Of a stretch of DNA of 64,000 nucleotides, positions 24,551-34,915 are shown piece after piece. The notes under the pieces were generated by a model, which had not been told where the DNA came from, searched no databases, and saw only the letters and a program-made list of their open reading frames with translations. The position numbers and the translations under genes are program-made. The stretch is from Pectinophora gossypiella (lineage: Eukaryota > Arthropoda > Insecta > Lepidoptera > Gelechiidae), in NCBI RefSeq assembly GCF_024362695.1, contig NC_065422.1, forward strand, positions 11,903,534 to 11,967,533, in the 5' to 3' direction. Each line of letters opens with the position of its first letter. Position 1 is the stretch's first letter.

Positions 24551-25079
24551 GAGACACATAAGATTACAGTAGCTGTTAACACACGATTTATCCTATTATT
24601 AATCTTATAACTCTACGATCAAAGTAGTTGTTAATTATCTGCCTACCCCCAAGATGATTACGGGCGTGAAATGTTTCAAACTAGGTATTTATCGACATTA
24701 TTTTTTTGAGACAGATAAGCGTATCCCATCTTGAGCCGTATCATCAGTTTACATCAGCTAAGGGAGTGGTCATACGCGAAGCAGAGAGCAAAATATCATA
24801 ATAATACTATTTGCCTTTCTGCCAACATTACCATAACAGCTTTCGCAAAAGTTCCGGATCTGCGACATACTGAAATAAGTGAAATAAGGAATGCCTCTGC
24901 AATGCGTACATCCGTGATTTGGTTACAGATAATATATTGTCCCAGGACTTCTTTAAATGCTTACCACGCAGCGTTGTTGTTTTATGAAAGCGAGAGAAAT
25001 AATGTATTGACTGTGGAATTTTGTTTTCTTGAATCCGTGATAGCCATGTTCGGAGAATTAAAAAAATATAAGTCACGCG

Positions 25080-25318
25080 ACTTACGTCGTAGTATCACGC
25101 ACGAGTTTGAATCCTGGTTCGGGCTCAAAGACATGAGTTTGAATTCGTGGTAAGTAAGATCACGGATAATTGATATCCATTGTAACCTTTCAATTGTAAC
25201 ATGGCTCCCAGTTCCAGGACTTGAGCCTGGTTAATGGCAATAGGCTCGCTCCTATTACATGAGACTTGACATATCTGGCGAGGAGTGGACGTGTGATACA
25301 GGCATTAAATTGTAGCAA
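25080..25318 (+). mobile_element. B-family SINE
   Basis: Box B-like GAGTTTGAATCCTGGTTCGG, then CCAGGACTTGAGCCTGGTTA, CAATAGGCTCGCTCCTATTA and GGCGAGGAGTGGACGTGTGA. The 140-codon + frame at 24731-25153 takes its last third from this element, which argues against its being a gene. Confidence 0.6.
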
Positions 25319-25319
25319 A

Positions 25320-26280
25320 TAAGTTGAGATATCTTGCGGCCATACTTAGTATATAAAGAAGAGCAACAACCTCAAATGATTTTACGTCAATGACTATTAT
25401 GATCATAAAATTTATGTCATGTGGAAAATGTGATAAATTGAAATCGAAAAGTAAATGATGCTGAATACTTCGTTTAAAAGCGAATGGAAACCAAATTACT
25501 ATAACTCCGCCGCAAATTTATTTTTCCAAATTATTTTCAGTTTGCTAGCCGCTTCGTTAGGGTTTAGCGGTATTTCGTTGGTGAAATCGAAATGTATTTT
25601 TCAGCGGTTAGGTACAAATTCAGGGTTCAATTAAAATAAATAAATGCTGTGGCTAGCAAATTACAGAAAACACTGAAATGTTAGTTTGTAAAATATTCGG
25701 TAGTACAGTGGTGTACTTATATGATGATTTGTGTATGAATTTAGTAGGAGCATAGAGGTTCAGATAATTGAGACACAGATACGATTCGCATCTTATTCAC
25801 TTTTTTAAGAGAAGAAAGAGATGCCATAAGACAAAAACGAAAGATCAAGCTTCTTTTGGAAATCTGACGGACCTCCGAAGGCGAAATGAGAGCCCGAATA
25901 GAGAAAATGTGTGTCTAGCCTCAAAGGTCATTAACCTCAATCTCCCGCAAAAACAACCGACTGCTTCTCAAAGAAATCAAACTACAAAACTTCAAATGAA
26001 CTGACCATAAACTAACCGACGGTCGGTGACAAACATCACAGTAGTCAGTACCTACCTATTAATTTCCTAATTATTATTTTTCTACACTACTAGGGTTGAG
26101 AACTCCAAATTAGACAAGTCAAGATTTTTTTTAGTTCTAAGTACCTATATCCTATAGGTAATCGTTTGCAATTATTTAAGAGTGCACTAGATTCGCTCTT
26201 GTAGCTACTTATATGACGGACGTATCTTGCTTGCATCACTTGAGTAAGTAGGTACTATAAGTATCGTTAATTAATAACAA
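25320..26280. other. Intergenic, no gene seen
   Basis: AT-rich. A 78-codon Lys/Arg-rich frame at 25768-26004 has low-complexity composition and no splice context. Confidence 0.4.
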
Positions 26281-26284
26281 ACTC

Positions 26285-26405
26285 AAACTCAAATAATACT
26301 ATCTTAAATCAGTAGGTATCATAGTTACACTTTGAATCGTATTTTTTTATATTAATCTATTTTTTCTCGAACATCTCACACGCCTAAAACTCAAGTAGCT
26401 GTATG
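26285..26405 (+). mobile_element. C-family repeat fragment
   Basis: CAGTAGGTATCATAGTTACA then CTTTGAATCGTATTTTTT and CACGCCTAAAACTCAAGTAG, parallel to 30480-30550 and 31700-31760. Confidence 0.55.
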
Positions 26406-26677
26406 AAATACATCGGCACATGGCCTTAGACGTTAAATGTTAACGACAAAAGAAAACAAAATGATATCTTTGTACAATGACGATCCCAATGTTTATTGTT
26501 TCAAAATGAAATTGCTTTAATATAATACCGACTAAGACTAGGTAAAGAAAGGTAAACTTACAGGATATATTCCGTATATCTGTAGTTTTGTGAGCCCGGG
26601 ATACTCTGGACAGCTGCTGATCCACTTATAATTGGTTTTAGATGACATTATTTGGTTTTAAATATTAATAGTCTTAA

Positions 26678-27080
26678 TTTTTTTTTTTTGGTTTGGTTTT
26701 CCCCGAAGGGTAAGGCAAAGGGAACTATGCCCATACAGCCATGTCTGACGTATTTTTTTTCTTGATGATTAATGAAATGATGAAAGGTGATGATGATGAA
26801 ACCTAAGCCCCCACCCTCGGAGTAGACTCCTACTCCGAACCCCAAACGAATTAACTCAAAAGTCCGCATAAACTTTTGAGTTATGAAGCGGCTTCCTGAC
26901 ACGAAGCGAAAATAGGCAGATACACTTTGTTTATTGAATACTCCAATATAATAACACTCGCAAATGTCTTCCGACTAACTTAATGCGATCATTAACCACA
27001 AAACACCACTTCGTATTAATTATTTAGATTATTCAATGAAGAAAGCAACTGTCCCGTTCCCGCCTCCCGCCAAAAAGCCC
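26678..27080 (-). mobile_element. R retroposon copy 1, ~400 bp, 13-bp TSD
   Basis: Read on the - strand it starts GGGCTTTTTGGCGGGA and ends CCTTCGGGGAAAACC, followed by an A-rich tail (seen here as a T run at 26678-26689). TTAATAGTCTTAA at 26665-26677 and 27081-27093 is the target duplication. Poly(A) tail plus duplication show L1-like retrotransposition. No box A/B typical of tRNA SINEs was found. An 84-codon frame crosses it, and a nearly identical frame occurs in copy 2. Confidence 0.85.
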
Positions 27081-27687
27081 TTAATAGTCTTAAACTTCTC
27101 GCGAACACCGCGCGTTGATGGCGGAACGTCATATTTACTTTTTTAAAGGGTTGGGGTCGACGGATTTTTTAGCCGGGAATGTTTGTCAGTTTCCTAACCT
27201 TAAAATTGAATTTAGTAATTTTATTTTTAAATGCTAAAGAACGCTACAGTCACAAAAAAATAAAAAATAATTTAAAAAACATAGTACTCACATTAACTCA
27301 TAGGCGTATTTCCTAACAAGTTGGGTAGCGCCATAAGTAATCAAGGATCACTAGTTGCCACTGTTTTGATAGGACGTCCTAAGATAGATTATAATGAACA
27401 TTATAACACAATCCCTCTGTCGGATTTAACGACATGCCCGGAAAGGCAAACAGCTGAACGTTTTTTGTTTTTATTTACATATTTTTTATTTATAAAAGAC
27501 GACAAATTACATATATAAATAATGTAATAAATGTTTGAACAGTCAAGTTAACAATTCAACGTAATTATTGAGTAAATACAAGGTAACCCGCAAATTAAAG
27601 CTAGTTTTTGAAATATGCAAATTAAGCCCTTTCATTTTTTAATCAACACACTACCATTCGAAAAAAAATCATTTTTTTTCGTCCTCA

Positions 27688-28087
27688 TTTTTTTTTTGTT
27701 TTAGTTTTCCCCGAAGGGTAAGGCAAAGGGAACTATGCCCATACAGCCATGTCTTACGTATTTTTTTTCTTGATGATTAATGAAATGATGAAAGGTGATG
27801 ATGATGAAACCTAAGCCCCCACCCTCGGAGTAGACTCCTACTCCGAACCTCAAACGAATTAACTCAAAAGTCCGCATAAACTTTTGAGTTATGAAGCGGC
27901 TTCCCAGCACGAAGCGAAAATAGGCAGATACACTTTGTTTATTGAATACTCCAATATAATAATACTCGCGAATGTCTTCCGACTAACTTAATGCGATCAT
28001 TAACCACAAAACACCACTTCGTATTAATTATTTAGATTACTCAATGAAGAAAGCAACTGTCCCGTTCCCGTTTCCCGCCGAAAAGCC
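27688..28087 (-). mobile_element. R retroposon copy 2, 13-bp TSD
   Basis: Nearly identical to copy 1 from the G-rich 5' end (GGCTTTTCGGCGGGAAAC) to the tail CCTTCGGGGAAAAC. TTTTTCGTCCTCA is duplicated at 27675-27687 and 28088-28100. The same 5' start in two independent insertions indicates full-length units rather than random truncations. Confidence 0.85.
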
Positions 28088-28433
28088 TTTTTCGTCCTCA
28101 GTTTATGGTCACTAGAGGGCGCCGCATTAAATTTAGCGTGACATCACACAGCCTATAACCACCGGACAATCAAATTCTTTTGACACCTCATTTGTTAATT
28201 TTTTTTAGTTGGTTTAGAAGTTAGGTTGAAACAAACGTGCACATACATACATAGCGCACACATAACCCTCCATTTTGCTTCGCCGAAGTCGGGTAAAAAG
28301 TATGTTTGTTTGAACGCTGAAGTCATACAACAAATGAAGCTAGAATCCCGTCCTTGGCTCTTCAATGCAATGAGTCTGCTAAAACTGAACAAACTGTGTA
28401 TAAATAAAAGAACAATATAACATAGCTGTATAA

Positions 28434-28482
28434 ACGTATCAACACAAGTGCCTTTATAAGGGGGATATGGAAACAGGTATGG
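28434..28482 (+). repeat. 50-bp dispersed repeat, first copy
   Basis: ATCAACACAAGTGCC and GGGGGATATGGAAACAGG match 29866-29913 almost base for base. The family is unknown. Confidence 0.5.
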
Positions 28483-28591
28483 ACTCAGGCGATATAAGAC
28501 CGATGGAAGAGAGTTACAACATAATTACTCTAATAAATAAATATAATAATTAGTCATAAATAAATACTATAAATAAATTTAAAAAACATAA

Positions 28592-28870
28592 ATGAATAAA
28601 AATAAATCTTACAAGGATTCCCCGCCAAAAACTACATTGGTTCGCGCCAAAAAAGGAATCTTCCCCAAGCCCTTAAAAAAGAAAAAAAAAATTAAAGCCC
28701 GTGTCATTTGCCGCAAAGACCTTGATTTCCCGCGTCACGAAAGAAGTTCCGCCGCGCCGCCGCGCCGCGGCGTTAGCGTCGCATTATACGCAAAGAACAT
28801 GCGAGTTCAACTAGTCAAATCAATTACTTTTTACTTAACGTCAAAATATAAATTAATATTGAATTTATAA
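28592..28870 (+). other. GC-rich basic open frame of unknown meaning
   Basis: A 92-codon ATG frame is rich in Lys and Arg (SPPKTTLVRAKKG, KPLKKKKKIKARVI, SSAAPPRRGVS) and includes a local CCGCCGCGCCGCCGCGCCGC tract, unusual for this AT-rich window. No domain is recognised. The lysine run comes from a poly(A) stretch, so a chance frame is likely. Confidence 0.2.
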
Positions 28871-29154
28871 ATATGAAAAGCGTCACTGTGACGTCATAAA
28901 AGAATGTGATAAAATGTCGGACTTATTACTAAGTACGTTTTTCTTGATTAAAAATTAAATCTGAATAGAAGAAATATATATTATTATAGAGTTTCGTTAG
29001 TTTTAGATCTATCTTTGTTTAGTAATAAGAATTTCATAATCATTATTGACGCGTAAGCACTTTTCGACTATAGCTCGCTATCGTCTCTGTTTTGGCTATC
29101 GCACGCGTACCCTTGCAAGAACTTTGAAGTCGTGATAATATAATATTTTTTTAT

Positions 29155-29510
29155 TGAAAGCCTTTTTGGCGGGAACGGGAATGGGACGGTTGCTTTTTTC
29201 ATTGAATAATCTAAATGATAAAAACAATCGCGACAGTGTTATTATTTCGGAATATTCAATAAACAAAGTGTACTTATCCATTTTTGCTTCGTGACAACAA
29301 GCCGCTTCAAAAGTTTATGCGAACTTTTGAGTTTATTCGGGTTCTTAATAGAAGTCTGCTCCGAGGGTGGGGCTTAGGTTTCATCATTCATCGTCATCAC
29401 CTTTCATAATTTCATTAAACATCAACAAGAAAGAAAATACATAAGACATGGCAGTATGGTCATAGTTCCCTTTGCCTTGCCCTTCGGGGAAAACCAAAAC
29501 GAAATAAAAA
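29155..29510 (+). mobile_element. R retroposon copy 3, diverged
   Basis: The same order as copies 1 and 2 in opposite orientation: GCCTTTTTGGCGGGAACGGG, AACAAAGTGTACTTATCC, GAGGGTGGGGCTTAGGTTTC, CCCTTCGGGGAAAACCAAAA, then an A-rich tail. It is more diverged and no clear target duplication is seen, so it is older. Confidence 0.75.
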
Positions 29511-29865
29511 AAATTACATCTATTACCATGTAAAATCAAATGAAAAGTGCAATAGCAGGTCAAAATAACACATTACCGAAGAAATCACGCAAGTACTTTT
29601 CTCTTATTAGTCGGTATTATAGATTTCATTTTAATAATAATCATTTATACAATAAAATAAATAATAATATTTATTTTTCTCGTATCAAATGAGCAATTTG
29701 TCTAATGATTTACTTATGGTTTTACCCGCCATTTTTGGGATCAAGGTTGTGATTATATAAGTAGGTAAATTATTCTCAAGTACCAAACCAATATTAAAGG
29801 TCCTTGGCGCAGAAAGCTGGGTAAACAAAACACATTTCTCTATACGTACGAGTATAATCATATCA

Positions 29866-29970
29866 ACACAAGTGCCTCTATAAGAGGGATATGGAAACAG
29901 ATATGTAATCAGGGGGGTTAGAAAGGCCACATCGAAGTAATTCATCTAAAAATGCAATAGCAATATTATG
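29866..29970. mobile_element. 50-bp repeat second copy joined to an M3 arm
   Basis: ATCAACACAAGTGCCTCTAT repeats 28434-28482. Directly after it comes GGCCACATCGAAGTAATTCA, the left arm of M3 without its right arm. Confidence 0.5.
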
Positions 29971-30094
29971 GGATACAGAAACGACGGAAAGTTTTATTTT
30001 ATTTTAAAAAATTAGATATTTGGATCTTATTTTGGGTTAGATTTGATTGGTTATAATATTTGTGATAGCCCAACTTTAAACCATAGAACCCCAT

Positions 30095-30255
30095 TTTATT
30101 TCGGAATATCAGTTTCCTCACGTTGTTTTCCTTCACCACTGAGCATGTAATAATTATTTATAATCCGAACATGAATAAGGCCCGTGCTGGATTCGAACCT
30201 GCGACCTTACAGTGAGAGCCAAGAGTTCTTCCATTTGGGCCACTGGTCTGTGCTT
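30095..30255 (-). mobile_element. SINE with tRNA-like head
   Basis: On the - strand: box A-like ...AGTGGCCCAAATGGAAGA, box B in GGTCGCAGGTTCGAATCC, and a tail seen on + as GTTTCCTCACGTTGTTTTCC. It continues past the tRNA-like part, so it is a SINE and not a tRNA gene. Confidence 0.6.
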
Positions 30256-30339
30256 TTTAGTGCAGTTTTCAATAACACAGTTGGCTCGACCATTATAACT
30301 AAGTAGATTTAGTTTCGATCGCCATCGACTCGCAAAGAA

Positions 30340-30615
30340 GAAGAAGACTAAGTAGATGGCGATACGGCTCGCTACCTAACACGTTGGTCTAACAGAATAC
30401 TCGGGGAGGCTTGGATACTTAGTTCATCAAATTCAAATTCAAAATTCAAATTCAAAAATATCTTTATTCAGTAGGTACAGCACATAGTTACACTTTGAAT
30501 CGTAAATTTTTACATAACGAAAGTCTCATCCGCCTAAAACTACTGCAGCTACAGCATCTTGTGATGGATGTACCTCTGACTACCCCAATTGGGATATTGT
30601 GAAATGTATTCAACC
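30340..30615 (+). mobile_element. E-family SINE carrying a nested C element
   Basis: E sequence (GTTGGTCTAACAGAATACTC, GGATACTTAGTTCATC) is interrupted at about 30427. It resumes at 30557 with TTGTGATGGATGTACCTCTG and CTACCCCAATTGGGATATTG. The insert is a C-family repeat (AATATCTTTATTCAGTAGG, GTTACACTTTGAATCG). CATC borders both sides. Confidence 0.6.
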
Positions 30616-30721
30616 TATATTCGATATGGTGTCTGTATGTCTGTCTTTCAACGCTAAGTAGGTAATGAATATACATTTTTTTTGACGTGACTTAGTGATT
30701 TGCCGCAAATTGGATTAACTA

Positions 30722-30967
30722 TTCGTACTTGGCCGGACAAATGGGGAGCACTGAGGTCTCTCACCCGGTACAAAGTTTAAGACAACAGGCCTAAGGGTGC
30801 CAAGATGGGCGCGAATCTCGGGTTAGGGTGTCGTCTGAGAGGAAGAATATTTGAAAGAATCAATCGACCCTAGTGAATAGATAGCGATAAGTGCTGAATG
30901 AGGAAAATCGTCAACCACGCCCGCGGGGTCGGTATCGGGGTTGATGATTATACCGCCCCTCATACAT
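30722..30967 (+). mobile_element. D-family repeat, cut by an RTE insertion
   Basis: TTGGCCGGACAAATGGGGAG, GTTTAAGACAACAGGCCTAA, then AATCGTCAACCACGCCCGCG and GGTCGGTATCGGGG. The D order is colinear with 51660-51945 up to the RTE insertion point at 30967. Confidence 0.6.
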
Positions 30968-31454
30968 CATCATCATCATCATCATCATCAGCCGTACGAC
31001 GCCCACTGCTGGGCAGAGGCCTCCCCCACGACGATTGGTCCTGCGCTGCCCGCATCCAGCGGCGTCCCGCGACCTTCACCAGATCGTCGGTCCACCTTGT
31101 AGCGGGCCTACCCACTGAGCGTCGTCCGACACGTGGTCGCCACTCCAGAACCCTTCCGCCCCAGCGGCCATCGGTTCTCCTCGCTATGTGTCCTGCCCAC
31201 TGCCACTTCAGCTTTGCAATTCTCCGAGCTATGTCGGTGACTATAGTTCTCCTGCGGATCTCCTCATTTCTGATTCGATCTAGCAGGGAAATACCGAGCA
31301 TAGCTCTCTCCATTGCCCGCTCAGCAACACCAAGCCTCCTCACGAGACCCATAGTAAGCGGCCACGTCTCATTGCCCTAGGTCATCACTGACAACACGCA
31401 CTGGTCAAAGACTTTCGTCTTGAAACACTGAGATATTTTGGACGAGAAGGTATT
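30968..31454 (-). mobile_element. 5'-truncated RTE-type LINE with 12-bp TSD
   Basis: The - strand frame encodes the extreme C-terminus of an RTE-clade reverse transcriptase: ...KLKWQWAGHIARRTDGRWG..., VLEWRPR, RSVGRPATRWTDDL, WMRAAQDQ. It runs into (GAT)n, seen on + as (CAT)n at 30967-30990. One codon of the usual MTYG region is TAG (VMT*GNETW), so the frame is dead. CCCCTCATACAT is duplicated at 30956-30967 and 31455-31466. Confidence 0.88.
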
Positions 31455-31654
31455 CCCCTCATACATACATACCTTTAACCGTGCCTGTGCAAACGCAGCA
31501 TACGCATGGATAAATTATTTTCATAACGTAGCGACATGACCCACACGTTTGAGAGCTTGTTTGTCTCATAATATTCTCGACCAATAAACGCTGTGCCAGC
31601 AACACACTAATAGTCCAGCCAAAAAGCCTTTTTTACTAGTGTTTGTATTTATTT

Positions 31655-31835
31655 ACATTCAAATTCAGTAGTGTTTTTATTCAGTAGGTAATATGGTTAC
31701 ACTTTGAATTGTCAATGTTTACATAACGAACGTCTCACCCGTCTAAAACTACTGCAGTTATCACAACCTGTATAGCCGAGGAAAAGAAGCTGTCACAAAA
31801 ACCTCAGCACAGAAGCTTAGATGTTCTTAAAAAAA
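31655..31835 (+). mobile_element. C-family repeat
   Basis: TTTTTATTCAGTAGGTAATA, GTTACACTTTGAATTGTCAA, CGTCTAAAACTACTGCAGTT and AACCTCAGCACAGAAGCTTA. It is the longest C copy here, probably a SINE or LINE 3' region. Confidence 0.6.
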
Positions 31836-32560
31836 CATAATAATTATTGTTATACAATTCTGTAATTTGCCTGCCTAATAGTTCCCAGACAATTAATCCC
31901 CTATATACGTTACCTCTACACGACAAGTATACATTAAAACAGATAGTACAAAAGGTGGCTTAACATTACCTTAATTCCTTTAGTATACTTTTATTTACGA
32001 AATCTCGATTCCATGCAATTAATGTCAGTACGGATCAATATTTGAGATCACATTTTTTTCTGGATTGAAACTAGATTGTCTACTTATTACGAGATTCTGT
32101 TGACAAAATATCACGTTCGGGTGGGATTTAAAAAAATCCTTACCTACGTGGTTTTCACTATAAACCGATGAAATGTATACATATACTTACCTATAGGTAT
32201 AATTTAAAGTACAAATATAAATTTTAAAAGCAGTAAACATGACGTCTGTAAGAAAATACGCACATTATGCCCCGCTGACTGGCTTCAGCCTATAAATTCT
32301 AGTTACTTAGATTTAAGACTTTAACAAAAAATCGTACCCGTAAAATGTGAGGCATTATACTAAATTCTCCGCTTGAAGAAAGCGCCTGTGGAATTACAGA
32401 TTCAAACATTAGGTGAGCCGTGTTACGTACGTTGCTATGTAGTTATATGTAGGCATAATTCTGTATCCACTTACCAGTTTTCCACATTTGTCGTGAAAAC
32501 GACGACGATGCTTGCGGCTAATAAGGGTAGAGGTACACTTGGGGTATTTATCTACTACGA

Positions 32561-32618
32561 TTTTATTTATTTATTACTCTATTGAACCTAAGTTCAATAG
32601 AGTAATAAATAAATAAAA
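32561..32618. repeat. Perfect 27-bp inverted repeat with 4-base loop
   Basis: The arms 32561-32587 and 32592-32618 are exactly complementary (ends ...TATTGAAC and GTTCAATA...). The loop is CTAA. No element ends are recognisable around it. Confidence 0.85.
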
Positions 32619-32748
32619 ATAAGTAGTTTTGTCTAAACAAAACCTATATTTTCACCTCTCCAGTTCGAAAAGGGTGCCTTGCAACATCGCCCACTATTTA
32701 AAAGTACTTACTTATCGAAAGGCAAATTCTAATAAGTATTTATTTGTA

Positions 32749-33078
32749 TTTTTAACCCCCGACGCAAAAACGACGGGGTGTTATATAAGTTTGACGTGTC
32801 TGTGTAAATGTGTATGTGTCTGTCTGTGGCATCGTAGCTCCCAAACGGATGATCCGATTTTATTGCGGGTTTTTTTTTTGTTTGAAAGGTGTATCAGTCG
32901 AGAGTGTTCTTAGCTATGTTTGGTGGAAATCGTTTCAGGTCTTCAAGATCGTTAGGTCGTTTGTTAAGTGTGATAGGAATATTCCAACTCTGTTTGCTTG
33001 CAAGCATAAGTTATTTATTGCTTTTTACCTTTTGTCATAATAATTGAGTACTTTTTTTTGGTCGGGAGTTTAAAAAAA
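32749..33078 (+). mobile_element. M4 MITE-like repeat with AACCCCCGAC ends
   Basis: It begins TTTTTAACCCCCGACGCAAA and ends TTTGGTCGGGAGTTTAAA; the ends are imperfect inverted repeats of about 12-15 bases. Inside are GGGGTGTTATATAAGTTTGA, (TGTCTG)n-like sequence and GGATGATCCGATTTTATTG. The two ORFs across it are repeat-derived. Confidence 0.6.
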
Positions 33079-33094
33079 AAAAAATCCGTGATAG

Positions 33095-33165
33095 TAGTGT
33101 CGCAGGTTGAAATCCCGGCTCAGGCTTTAAATCAATGCATTCTACTTATGAGTTTTCAGTCTACT
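33095..33165 (+). mobile_element. B-family SINE head fragment
   Basis: TCGCAGGTTGAAATCCCGGC and TCAGGCTTTAAATCAATG correspond to the box B region of B. The matching body appears at 33735, so later insertions may have split one copy. Confidence 0.5.
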
Positions 33166-33374
33166 TGGGTTTGGGTGTTTGAGTTAAAAAAGTCCAATCT
33201 GTGAAACACTGTAATTTATTAAAAAAAACTCGCGCAAACCCATCCGATACACAAAACAGAGCGACCCAATCAATAATGGCGGCGCACACGCCAATAGACA
33301 AATCATCTGAGGTAAGGTTCTTTACAAAACAAACCATGAAGTAGAACAAATGTTTTTTACACTGACATGAAACA

Positions 33375-33515
33375 ATTACAAAACAAAAATGGGTGGCAAG
33401 GGTTACTGGCGGAGACGCCAGGGCAGGGTGCTGCGGGTCGTCCTGAGGGGACGGACCGATGACGACACCTCGTCGCTAAAAATGAAATGAAATGAAATGA
33501 AATGAAATTTATTCG
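33375..33515 (+). mobile_element. Possible LINE 3' end with (GAAAT)n tail
   Basis: A GC-rich stretch (GGCGGAGACGCCAGGGCAGG, GACGACACCTCGTCGCTAAA) reads as a basic frame, ...WRRRQGRVLRVVLRGRTDDD. It ends in five AATGA units at 33482-33508. An abrupt GC-rich end followed by a short-repeat tail is typical of non-LTR elements, but the clade is not recognised. Confidence 0.4.
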
Positions 33516-33734
33516 CTCTAGAGTGGTACAAAAGATCTTAAATATAAATTATATCAATAAAAGTCCATCACTCAACCATACAGCGTGCGAATATTAATAT
33601 TAAATTATTTATAATTAAAGGAACATTTAATAAATCTGTCTTAAAAAAAATTAATTAACAATAGATATTTTAAATACACAAAAAACAATTAATTTTAATT
33701 TAAATAAACGGCTGTGACTTTAAATACACTTTTT

Positions 33735-33895
33735 TTTGTGGCTATGAGTTTGAATTCATGTTTGGATCATAGATAATTCATATCACGTTGTTTTTAGGAT
33801 TTGTGCCTGGTTAATGGCAATAGTCTCGACTCGTAGTACTTACCTGGGATTTAAACAAAGCTGGCTAGGAGGGAATTTACTACACACTTTAAGGT
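33735..33895 (+). mobile_element. B-family SINE body fragment
   Basis: GAGTTTGAATTCATGTTTGG, AGGATTTGTGCCTGGTTAAT, GGCAATAGTCTCGACTCG and GCTGGCTAGGAGGGAATTTA, colinear with other B bodies. The tail is missing. Confidence 0.55.
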
Positions 33896-33916
33896 ATAGA
33901 TATAGGTATGGTCACG

Positions 33917-34038
33917 AGCATTAATATGTATACACTTCTGTACCATGTCACATTAACTTTTTTGACAAATCGAACTGTAAGTCTCACTAAATGTCAAATA
34001 TGTTAGTTATAATTACAGAGTCCTAAAATGGGTACATT
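33917..34038 (+). repeat. 122-bp direct repeat, left copy
   Basis: It matches 34794-34915 at 121 of 122 positions (CAAATCGAAC here, CAAATTGAAC there). The two copies bracket a LINE fragment exactly. Confidence 0.9.
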
Positions 34039-34793
34039 GATGATGCTTCACAGTCGATTTCGACTACAGCGACAGCAGCTGGTGGATTAGTTGACGGTTG
34101 CCAAGAGCTTGGTAAGGCTGCTCTCTGGTGTGCTCTGTGATGGCTCGTATAGCCAATTTTATGTGAAAACGTGCGCCCACATTTTGGACACGTCAGCACA
34201 CCCCCTACGTAATTATAAGTGATTGCCGCAGGTGGTCGGGCTTTCAGATCATCACGTTTTCTATCCAAATCTGACCTTCTTTCTTTTTCGAAGTCAGACA
34301 CCTTTTGTTGAACAAGGCGTCTCCACTCCGGGCGCTGGCTTGCTTGCGCCTCCCAGCATGAGGGCTCGATGTGGCACCGTTTCATGTGCCTTTTCAGAAC
34401 GTCCTTGTAACGCAGGTATTGGCCACCGCATTTTCGTTTGCCCGACTGGAGTTCTGAAAAGAACAAACGTTTCGCCACTCTCTCGTCTGACATTCTCGCC
34501 AAGTGCCCACACCATCGTAGCTGACGCCGCATCAAATATGCCTCGACGCCGCAGACATTCGCTTGCCGTAGAACGTCAGTGTTCCTGACTCGGTCTGACC
34601 AATGGACGTTTAAAATGTCGCGGAGGCAACTTAACTTAGATGGAACCTGTCTAGCATACGAATGTGCTTTCTATAAAGGCACCAGGTTTCCGCAGAGTAC
34701 AAAAGGTTAGGCAGAACTATCGCCATATATACGCCGATCTTTGTCGCTACCTTTAAATCGTGGGACCGAAAAACCTTTCGTCGCAGTTATGTT
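34039..34793 (-). mobile_element. 5'-truncated non-LTR retrotransposon with C2H2-like tail, inactive
   Basis: The - strand encodes the C-terminal part of a LINE reverse-transcriptase protein: ...VLPNLLYSAETW..., DRFHL, then in another frame KLSCLRDILNVHW, LRRQLRWCGHLARMSDE-type sequence, GGQYLRYKDVLKRHMK. It closes with CPKCGRTF-X6-TSHHRAH, a C2H2-type finger. At least one frameshift near 34640 separates the two halves. The last residues and the stop codon lie in the flanking repeat. No poly(A) is seen; the 3' end is GCATCATCA. Confidence 0.8.
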
Positions 34794-34915
34794 AGCATTA
34801 ATATGTATACACTTCTGTACCATGTCACATTAACTTTTTTGACAAATTGAACTGTAAGTCTCACTAAATGTCAAATATGTTAGTTATAATTACAGAGTCC
34901 TAAAATGGGTACATT
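34794..34915 (+). repeat. 122-bp direct repeat, right copy
   Basis: The partner of 33917-34038. Similarity begins and ends sharply: the first mismatching bases are G/T on the left and G/A on the right. Confidence 0.9.

Noticed and set aside
24731..25153. 140-codon + strand ORF
   Set aside because: Its last third is a B-family SINE and no domain is recognisable; the long frame is a chance fusion of repeat and unique DNA.
26648..26902. Protein-coding gene from the frame shared by R copies
   Set aside because: The frame lies inside a polyA-tailed repeat with target duplications, runs through its poly(A) tail, and is degraded in the third copy.
30967..30990. CRISPR-like or regulatory (CAT)n array
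   Set aside because: A simple trinucleotide tail of an RTE LINE, bounded by the target duplication.
30898..31380. 160-codon + strand ORF
   Set aside because: Antisense of the RTE reverse-transcriptase fragment; the serine run is the (CAT)n tail.
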